Below are positions 56,870 to 62,788 of a stretch of DNA of 62,788 nucleotides, piece by piece. The first letter of the stretch is position 1. Each line of letters opens with the position of its first letter. This DNA is from Ktedonobacterales bacterium (lineage in GTDB: Bacteria; Chloroflexota; Ktedonobacteria; Ktedonobacterales; DATBGS01), in assembly GCA_036557285.1 (NCBI GenBank), contig DATBHW010000056.1, positions 1-62,788 of the forward strand, written 5' to 3'. Made by a program: the position numbers and the translations under genes. Under the pieces are notes generated by a model, which made no database searches, was not told the origin of the DNA, and worked only from the letters and a program-made list of their open reading frames with translations.

Positions 56870-57031
56870 ATGGCAAGCTGTCCAGAATGCGGGGGCGGCG
56901 TTCCCGCCGCCAATGTCGAGCGCGGGGAGATACTCCCCTGCCCCGATTGCGGGGCCGAATTAGAGGTTCGCAGCGTCGAGCCGCTGGTGTTGGAACTGGC
57001 CCCGGAGATTCAAGAAGATTGGGGTGAGTAG
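56870..57031 (+). CDS. lysW: LysW amino-group carrier protein
   Basis: A 53-residue acidic zinc protein. It has the zinc ribbon CPECGG...CPDCG and the C-terminal EDWGE, whose last Glu is joined to the amino group of alpha-aminoadipate (or glutamate) so that intermediates are carried on the protein. AAAGGAG lies seven bases before the ATG. It is the first gene after the T-box. The short length is normal for the family. Confidence 0.95.
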   Translation: MASCPECGGGVPAANVERGEILPCPDCGAELEVRSVEPLVLELAPEIQEDWGE

Positions 57032-57161
57032 CGGACGCGGCAAAGCTGGTGGCATGGAATGCCAGGGTTTGATGACAACATCCTGAAAGCGACAGACAAA
57101 GGAGGCCCATCTTGGGGAAAGGACCGTTCAGCCGATAACCGTTGGGATTCTGGCATCGCGG

Positions 57162-57995
57162 GTGCGCGTCGAGGAGAAGCTGCTGATGGAAGCGTTCCGC
57201 GCGCGCCAGATAGATGTAGTCTTGATTGATGACCGCAAGCTTGTCTTTGACCTTGTGGCTCAGCAGAACGTGTTGAGCCGCTATCAGATTATTCTAGAGC
57301 GCAGCCTGAGCCAGTCGCGCGGTATGTATCTGCTGCACGCGCTCGCTCAGCTTGGTATCCCTACCCTCAACCGCTACGACGTGGCAGCCGTCTGCAACGA
57401 CAAATACCTCACAACCGCTGCCCTGGTCCGCCAACAGATTCCGACTCCACGCACACTGCTGGCCTTTACGCCGGAAGCCGCGCTGCGGGCGCTGGATGAG
57501 ATTGGTTATCCGGCGGTTCTCAAGCCGGTAGTCGGTTCCTGGGGCAGATTGCTTGCCAGAGTCAATGACCGCGACGCCGCCGAGGCAATTCTGGAACACA
57601 AGGAGACGCTTGGCTCCTACCAGCACAGCATCTTCTATATCCAGGAGTATATCCCCAAGCCCGAACGCGACATTCGCGCGTTCGTCGTGGGTGATCGCAC
57701 GATCTGCGCGATCTACCGCGCTTCGGAACACTGGATTACCAATACAGCGCGGGGCGCAAGCGCGACTTGCTGCCCGGTGACACCCGAACTTGACGGTCTG
57801 TGCCGCGCAGCCGCGCGCGCGGTGGGCGGCGGCGTCCTGGCGGTGGATGTATTGGAAAGCCAGCGCGGCTTGCTGGTCAACGAGGTCAACGCGACGATGG
57901 AGTTCCGCAACAGCATCGCGCCCACCGGCGTTGATATTCCGGGCATCGTTGCCGACTATGCGCTGGCGGTCGCGCGAGGGGAGCAGGCGCTGTGA
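57162..57995 (+). CDS. lysX: LysX, LysW--aminoadipate ligase (ATP-grasp)
   Basis: A 277-residue form from the first canonical start (GTG 57162). The enzyme ligates alpha-aminoadipate to the C-terminal Glu of LysW with ATP. ATP-grasp features are [39 protein letters not shown] and [19 protein letters not shown]. The family N-terminal strand is encoded upstream in the same frame ([16 protein letters not shown] from about 57138), but no ATG, GTG or TTG starts it; AGGAGG at 57100-57105 points to a start near 57111. A one-base difference in the GGGG run at 57114-57117 would restore a TTG start. Confidence 0.85.
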   Translation: MRVEEKLLMEAFRARQIDVVLIDDRKLVFDLVAQQNVLSRYQIILERSLSQSRGMYLLHALAQLGIPTLNRYDVAAVCNDKYLTTAALVRQQIPTPRTLLAFTPEAALRALDEIGYPAVLKPVVGSWGRLLARVNDRDAAEAILEHKETLGSYQHSIFYIQEYIPKPERDIRAFVVGDRTICAIYRASEHWITNTARGASATCCPVTPELDGLCRAAARAVGGGVLAVDVLESQRGLLVNEVNATMEFRNSIAPTGVDIPGIVADYALAVARGEQAL

Positions 57996-59092
57996 ACCTT
58001 CCTGTTGAACACGACTCTCCGGTTCGCGTGGCGATTCTTGGCGGCTCCGGCTACGCTGGCGGCGAACTGGCGCGATTGCTGTTGCAGCATCCACGAGCGC
58101 AGATTGTCCAGATCGCCTCTGAACACTACGCCGGAAGCTACCTACACGGCCTGCATCCCAATCTGCGTCCGGCGGGTGGGCGGCCTCCTGTTCGACTGGT
58201 GTCGCCAGACGCGCTGGAGCGATGCGATGTTCTGTTTGTCGCGCAGCCGCATGGCGCGAGTATGCGTCAGATTGAGCGTTACCAGGCGCTTGCGCCGCGT
58301 ATTATCGATCTGAGCGCCGATTTCCGGCTGCGCCGCGCCGAGGGCTATTCGCGCTGGTACGGGCATCCGCACCCGCGCCCGGACCTGCTGGAACGCGCTG
58401 TCTATGGCATCCCTGAACTGCACCGGGCAGAACTGCCAGAGGCGCGCCTCATCAGCGGGGCGGGCTGCCTGGCGACGGCGGCTATTCTGGCGCTGGCTCC
58501 GTTGGCGCGGGCCGCTGTGCTGGATCGCCAGGCCCCGCTGGTGATCGAGGCCAAAGTCGGCTCCTCCGCTGCGGGGGCCGCGCCGGGCGCTGGCTCGCAT
58601 CATCCCGACAGAAGCCATGCTGTGCGCTCCTTTGCGCCTACCGGCCACCGGCACACGGCGGAGATTATGCAGGAGCTTGATTGGCCTGAAGCCACTGCCG
58701 AATCGAGCCAGGCGCGCGGCGTGTATTTTTCGGCTACGGCTGTGGAACTGGTGCGCGGCGTCCTCGTCACGGCCCAGGCATTCTTGCGCGAACAGCTCAG
58801 CGACGGCGATCTCTGGCGGCTTTATCGCGCGGCTTATGGCAAGGAGCCGTTCATCCGCATGGTGAAAGATCGCTCCGGCGTCTATCGCTATCCTGAGCCA
58901 AAAGTGCTGACCGGCAGCAATTACTGTGACATTGGCTTCGAGGTTGAGCCAGGCACGCGGCGCGTCGTGGTGATGGCCGCGCTCGATAACCTGATGAAAG
59001 GCGCGGCTGGCAACGCTGTGCAGGCGCTCAACGCGGCGATGGGCTGGGACGAAACGCTAGGGCTGACTTTTAGCGGGCTGCATCCGATCTAG
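57992..59092 (+). CDS. lysY: LysY, LysW-aminoadipyl phosphate reductase (ArgC family)
   Basis: A 366-residue NADPH-dependent reductase converting the LysW-bound acyl phosphate to the semialdehyde. It has Rossmann motif [17 protein letters not shown], catalytic Cys in [19 protein letters not shown], and the His in [13 protein letters not shown]. The GTG start overlaps the lysX stop (GTGA). ArgC-type enzymes for arginine look alike; the LysW context and T-box favour lysine, though dual use is possible. Confidence 0.88.
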   Translation: MNLPVEHDSPVRVAILGGSGYAGGELARLLLQHPRAQIVQIASEHYAGSYLHGLHPNLRPAGGRPPVRLVSPDALERCDVLFVAQPHGASMRQIERYQALAPRIIDLSADFRLRRAEGYSRWYGHPHPRPDLLERAVYGIPELHRAELPEARLISGAGCLATAAILALAPLARAAVLDRQAPLVIEAKVGSSAAGAAPGAGSHHPDRSHAVRSFAPTGHRHTAEIMQELDWPEATAESSQARGVYFSATAVELVRGVLVTAQAFLREQLSDGDLWRLYRAAYGKEPFIRMVKDRSGVYRYPEPKVLTGSNYCDIGFEVEPGTRRVVVMAALDNLMKGAAGNAVQALNAAMGWDETLGLTFSGLHPI

Positions 59093-59108
59093 CGAGGGAA
59101 TATGAGTC

Positions 59109-59912
59109 ATGTTGACTGTCATGAAGATTGGCGGCGGGCGCGGGATTGATCGCGCTGCTGCCGCTGCGGATATTGGAGAGTATGTTGCGCGGGGCGAGCA
59201 GGTGGTGGTGGCGCATGGCTGTTCGGCGGCTGCCGATGCGCTGGCGGCATCGCTTGGCGAGCCGGTGCACTACGTGACCTCGACGGCTGGCGTGCGCAGC
59301 CGCTATACCGACGCGCGCATGCTTGACATTTTTCTGATGGCGGCGCTGCGGGTGAACGCCGAACTGGTCCGGGCGCTCCAGCGGGAAGGCGTCAACGCGC
59401 TGGGGCTGAGCGGGCTGGATGGCGCGCTCTTGCGTGGACCGCGCAAGGAAGCCCTGCGTATTGTTGAGGATGGACGCCAGCGCGTCATCCGCGATGATTT
59501 TACGGGGCGCGTGGAGCAGGTGAACACCGGGCTGCTGCGCCTCTTGTTGGAGCAGGGCTATACGCCGGTTGTTGCGCCGCTGGCGCTTGCCGATACCGGC
59601 GAGGCCGTCAATGTGGATGGTGATCGCGCCGCCGCGATGATGGCCGCTGCCTTGGAAGCCGATCTGCTGGTCATCTTGTCGAACGTGCCGGGGCTGCTGG
59701 CCGATGCCCGAAATGAGCGAACGCTTATCGCGTCGCTCAGTATCCCGGAACTGAGCCGCTATGAAGCGCAGGCGAGCGGCGGCATGCGCCGCAAGCTGAT
59801 CGGCGCGCGAGAAGCGTTACAGGCTGGAGTACGCCGGGTGGTGCTGGCCGATGGGCGCGCTGAGCATCCGGTGCAGGCTGCTCTAGCCGGGAGAGGGACG
59901 GTAATCGCATGA
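59109..59912 (+). CDS. lysZ: LysZ, LysW-aminoadipate kinase (ArgB family)
   Basis: A 267-residue amino-acid kinase phosphorylating the side-chain carboxylate of LysW-bound aminoadipate. Key segments are VMKIGGGRGI (phosphate loop), VVVAHGCSAAADALA, GLSGLDGALLRG, NVDGDRAAAMMAAALEAD and GGMRRKLIGAREAL. It starts 16 bases after lysY with GAGG upstream, and its stop overlaps the next start by ATGA. It could also act on LysW-glutamate for arginine. Confidence 0.88.
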   Translation: MLTVMKIGGGRGIDRAAAAADIGEYVARGEQVVVAHGCSAAADALAASLGEPVHYVTSTAGVRSRYTDARMLDIFLMAALRVNAELVRALQREGVNALGLSGLDGALLRGPRKEALRIVEDGRQRVIRDDFTGRVEQVNTGLLRLLLEQGYTPVVAPLALADTGEAVNVDGDRAAAMMAAALEADLLVILSNVPGLLADARNERTLIASLSIPELSRYEAQASGGMRRKLIGAREALQAGVRRVVLADGRAEHPVQAALAGRGTVIA

Positions 59913-61096
59913 GTACAGGTTATGAACCTGTGGTTGAGATCGAACAGGACGCCGAGGCGCGCTATGAGGCAGGCGGCGCTTACAAGCGCCCGATCCGGCT
60001 GGTGCGCGGCGCAGGCGCGGTGGTGTTCGACGACCGGGGGAACGAATACATTGACTGTGTGGGCGGCATCGCAGTGGCAAACGTCGGCCACGCCAATCCG
60101 CGAGTAGTGGCGGCAATTACGCAGCAGGCTGCGCGTCTGATAACTTGCCCCGAACTCTTTTACAACGACGTGCGCGCCGCCTATCTTGAACGCCTGGTCG
60201 CCGCGCTGCCTGCCGGGATGAATCGGGTCTTTCTGTGCAATTCAGGAACCGAGGCCATTGAAGCAGCGATCAAGTTTGCGCGGCTCACCACCGGACGGAC
60301 TGAGATTATGGCGGCCATGCGCGGCTTTCATGGGCGCACGCTGGGGGCGCTCAGCGCCACCTGGGAAAAGTCCTATCGTGCGCCGTTCGAGCCGCTGGTC
60401 CCTGATTATCAGCATGTGCGCTACAACGATCCGGCGGCGCTCGAAGCGGTCATCTCCGACAGGACCGCTGCCGTCATGCTGGAGGTCGTGCAGGGCGAGA
60501 GCGGCGTCAGACCGGCTGATCCAGCGTATCTCCAGGCTGCTGCGCGGCTCTGCCAGGAACGCGGCGCGCTCTTGATTGTGGATGAGGTTCAGACCGGCTT
60601 CGGGCGCACAGGCCGAATGTGGGCCTGCGAGCATGCTGGCATTCTGCCCGATCTGCTCTGTCTGGCAAAAGGTATCGCGGGAGGTGTCCCGATGGGCGCA
60701 GCGTGCCTGGGGCCGCGCGTGCAATCCATGCCCCCAGGCTTACACAGCAGCACCTTTGGCGGGAATCCGCTGGCCTGTGCTGCGGCCATCGCTACCTTAG
60801 ACGAACTAGTCGAGCGGCGCCTGCCTGAGCGGGCCGCGATCCTGGGAACGCATCTGCTGGAACGCCTGCGGGCGCTGGCGGCTTCGTCTCCCGTAATTCG
60901 TGAGGTACGCGGGCTGGGGCTGCTGCTGGGAATTGAACTGCGCGAACATGTGCAGCCGTACCTCAAGGCGCTGGCGGGCCGGGGCGTGCTGGCGCTGACG
61001 GCAGGGCCGTCTGTTATCCGGCTGGCCCCGCCCCTGGTGATTGAGGATGCGCAGCTTGAACAGGTTGCCGCTGCGCTGGAGGAGGCGCTGCGATGA
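59909..61096 (+). CDS. lysJ: LysJ, LysW-aminoadipate semialdehyde transaminase (ArgD family)
   Basis: A 395-residue class III aminotransferase giving LysW-bound lysine from the semialdehyde, with glutamate as donor. The PLP lysine is in LLCLAKGIAGGVPMGA; the PLP Asp is in LLIVDEVQTGFGRTG; FLCNSGTEAIEAAIKFARL binds phosphate. ATG 59909 overlaps lysZ, and its stop overlaps lysK, both by four bases. ArgD enzymes are often bifunctional for lysine and arginine. Confidence 0.9.
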   Translation: MSTGYEPVVEIEQDAEARYEAGGAYKRPIRLVRGAGAVVFDDRGNEYIDCVGGIAVANVGHANPRVVAAITQQAARLITCPELFYNDVRAAYLERLVAALPAGMNRVFLCNSGTEAIEAAIKFARLTTGRTEIMAAMRGFHGRTLGALSATWEKSYRAPFEPLVPDYQHVRYNDPAALEAVISDRTAAVMLEVVQGESGVRPADPAYLQAAARLCQERGALLIVDEVQTGFGRTGRMWACEHAGILPDLLCLAKGIAGGVPMGAACLGPRVQSMPPGLHSSTFGGNPLACAAAIATLDELVERRLPERAAILGTHLLERLRALAASSPVIREVRGLGLLLGIELREHVQPYLKALAGRGVLALTAGPSVIRLAPPLVIEDAQLEQVAAALEEALR

Positions 61097-62244
61097 CGAT
61101 TGAAAGAGCGGTTGCCGAACCAGCGCGCTCAGCCTGGACCCTGGCTGATGAAGAGGCGCTGCTGATCGGCATGCTCCAACGCTATACGCCATCTGGCGCA
61201 GAACGGGCGCTCTCCGAGTGGCTCTGCGGGCGCCTGGACGTATCGGCTCTGCGGGGAGAGGTGGATGCGGTTGGCAACTTTATCGCTGAATTGCCAGCAA
61301 CGGTTGATAGACCTGAGCCGCCCTGTGTGCTGCTGGGCCACCTGGATACGGTATCGGGCGCTATCCCGGTGCGGCGCGAGGGCGAACGCCTCTATGGTCG
61401 CGGGGCGGTAGATGCGAAGGGGCCGCTGGCGGCTTTTATCGCGGCGACGCTGCGCCTGGCCGCCAGCCCTGCCCCAAGACGCCGCGCGGTCATCGTTGTG
61501 GGCGCTGTAGAGGAAGAGGCGGCAACCTCACGCGGCGCGCGGGCCGTCCTGGACCGCTGGCGGCCAGCCTATACGATCATTGGCGAACCCAGCGGGGCCA
61601 GCGCCGTGACCCTCGGCTATAAGGGGCGGCTGCTGGTCTCCTACCGAATAGAGCAGCCTGTCGCGCACACGGCCCGCCCGGAAGAGGGCGTTTGCGCGCG
61701 GGCGGTAGCTTTCTGGCAGACGGCACAGCAGGCGGCAGAGCAGTGGAATGCTGCCCAGGCGCCGCCGAACGGCCCTGCAACCTATTTCGACGCTTTGATG
61801 CCGTCGCTGCGCGCGATCAACTCCGGCAGCGATGGCTTTACCGAGTGGTGCGAGCTAGAGATTGGCTATCGCTTGCCGCCTGACTTCGATGCTGCCGCCC
61901 TTGAAGCCTGGCTTATGCAAGCGGCGCGGGCAGAGGGCGCGCAACTCACCTGTCGGGGCGCTGAAGCGGCGTATCGCGCGCCGCGACATGGCCCGCTGGT
62001 CAGCGCCTTTGTGCGCGCCATGCGCGCCGGGGGCATCGCACCGGCTTTCAAGCTCAAGACCGGCACGTCGGATATGAATGTGGTTGGGCCGGTCTGGAAC
62101 TGTCCGCTGCTGGCCTATGGCCCCGGTGATTCGGCGCTGGACCACACGCCCAACGAGCATATCGTTCTCCCGGAGTATTTTCAAGCCATCGCCATACTTG
62201 AGCGGGCGCTGGCCGAACTGGTGTACACGCCTGCTCAGGGGTGA
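61093..62244 (+). CDS. lysK: LysK, LysW-lysine hydrolase (M20 peptidase family)
   Basis: A 383-residue zinc hydrolase that frees lysine from LysW and regenerates the carrier. Metal ligands are in LLGHLDTVSG (His), GRGAVDAKGPLAAF (Asp), VVGAVEEEAATSRGAR (catalytic Glu pair), IGEPSGA and the final YGPGDSALDHTPNEHIVL (His). The start overlaps lysJ (ATGA). It is the last pathway gene here; the early steps (homocitrate synthase, homoaconitase and others) are not in the window. Confidence 0.88.
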   Translation: MTIERAVAEPARSAWTLADEEALLIGMLQRYTPSGAERALSEWLCGRLDVSALRGEVDAVGNFIAELPATVDRPEPPCVLLGHLDTVSGAIPVRREGERLYGRGAVDAKGPLAAFIAATLRLAASPAPRRRAVIVVGAVEEEAATSRGARAVLDRWRPAYTIIGEPSGASAVTLGYKGRLLVSYRIEQPVAHTARPEEGVCARAVAFWQTAQQAAEQWNAAQAPPNGPATYFDALMPSLRAINSGSDGFTEWCELEIGYRLPPDFDAAALEAWLMQAARAEGAQLTCRGAEAAYRAPRHGPLVSAFVRAMRAGGIAPAFKLKTGTSDMNVVGPVWNCPLLAYGPGDSALDHTPNEHIVLPEYFQAIAILERALAELVYTPAQG

Positions 62245-62394
62245 AATCGTGTACGATGAGGAGGCAACGAGCGCGTTCAGGGTCAGGGCAAGCGCAACAA
62301 AAGAAAGCCAGCGACGTATATATCTGTGGCGACTATTGAGCTGGCGTTCTCCCTGCTGCGATGGGAACAGCGTCTCGAAGAGGAGAGTTCTTTA

Positions 62395-62688
62395 ATGATA
62401 GGTTGCCTTACCGGGTTTCTCTCGCGCCTGATATTCCTGGGTATCTGGATATGGACGCCCCTGGTGTCGCTCGCGTTCAGTGGTAACTGGATTGTGCCGC
62501 TGCTGGGCGTGCTCTTTCTGCCGTGTATGGCGCTGGTCTACGTCTGGGCCTATGCCCCCGGCATCGGCGTGACTGGCTGGGGCTGGGTCTGGGTCGTGGT
62601 GGCCTTCCTGGTTGATGTGAGCGCGCATGGCTCAGGCGCCAGGCGGGCTGTAAGGAGAAGAAACAAAAGCGCCAGCCTTCCAGCGTGA
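62395..62688 (+). CDS. small multi-pass membrane protein
   Basis: A 97-residue protein with about three hydrophobic helices (LSRLIFLGIWIWTPLVSLAF, IVPLLGVLFLPCMALVYVWA, GWGWVWVVVAFLVDVSAHGS) and a basic tail (ARRAVRRRNK) that should face the cytoplasm. ATG 62395 has GAGGAGAG seven bases upstream; the frame opens at GTG 62326 without a site. It lies 150 bases after lysK and may have its own promoter. No family recognised; nothing follows it to the window end. Confidence 0.6.
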   Translation: MIGCLTGFLSRLIFLGIWIWTPLVSLAFSGNWIVPLLGVLFLPCMALVYVWAYAPGIGVTGWGWVWVVVAFLVDVSAHGSGARRAVRRRNKSASLPA

Positions 62689-62788
62689 CCTGACAGCGCC
62701 AACTCGCGTCACTTCCACAAGCAGTTATGGTTCGGCGCCGAAGCCAGGAGCTAACGAAGGGGCTGAAGTATACTAGCCCAAGGGCGCG

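Noticed and set aside
56870-62244. Reading the operon as purely arginine biosynthesis (argC-argB-argD-argE)
   Set aside because: LysW and LysX are present and the T-box specifier reads as Lys; arginine use in addition cannot be excluded.

Overview
The window looks like chromosomal DNA from a Chloroflexota bacterium, most probably of the class Ktedonobacteria. Grounds for this are giant AfsR-like and MalT-like LuxR regulators, a LysW-dependent amino-acid operon, a cluster of FHA proteins with proline-rich linkers, a DUF4388 protein, and fairly high GC with E. coli-like -35/-10 boxes. The placement is inferred from gene content and was not searched.

Layout. About 0-16 kb is an accessory-looking regulatory and transport region: ECF sigma factor, ArsR regulator, class V aminotransferase-fold protein, AfsR-like regulator, MFS exporter, GT1 glycosyltransferase, two tandem MDR oxidoreductases and a MalT-like regulator. 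16-23 kb holds a CpaE/MinD-like ATPase, a HAD phosphatase, thrC, a methyltransferase, a pseudo-receiver protein, a CapA-like lipoprotein and serS. 23.5-29.4 kb is one + strand array: three FHA membrane proteins, an FHA-less paralogue, a NUDIX protein and an eIF2B-family isomerase-like protein. 29.4-31 kb has a broken VapBC-type module and a C39-like peptidase. 31-35.3 kb is an aconitase gene interrupted by a 517-residue intein. 35.7-45.4 kb contains a NarL-type two-component pair, erpA, an ABC-2 exporter operon, a short leftward transcription unit, a CHRD-like lipoprotein, tRNA-Ser(UGA), a DUF4388 protein and moeA. 45.5-47 kb is an IS605-type element carrying only tnpB and a small ribbon-helix-helix gene. 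47-49.4 kb has two unrecognised proline-rich proteins. 49.6-56.4 kb carries gltB and amt, convergent, each with a structured leader. 56.5-62.2 kb is a lysW-lysX-lysY-lysZ-lysJ-lysK operon behind a T-box whose predicted specifier codon is AAA (Lys). A small membrane protein closes the window.

How the parts fit. GltB and Amt handle ammonium and glutamate supply; the adjacent lys operon consumes glutamate in its transamination step. The amt-lysW intergenic region carries two related palindromes, so nitrogen status and charged tRNA-Lys may both feed into this block. ErpA could supply Fe-S clusters to enzymes such as aconitase and GltB.

Most notable are: (1) the intein at the Fe-S cysteine pair of aconitase; (2) two copies of a MITE-like repeat with TIRs whose 75-bp core lies in opposite orientations and whose arm stem shows a compensatory change; (3) the Lys T-box upstream of lysW; (4) a possible frameshift at the start of lysX; (5) the 142-bp VapC remnant behind an intact antitoxin gene; (6) leader terminators in front of both gltB and amt.
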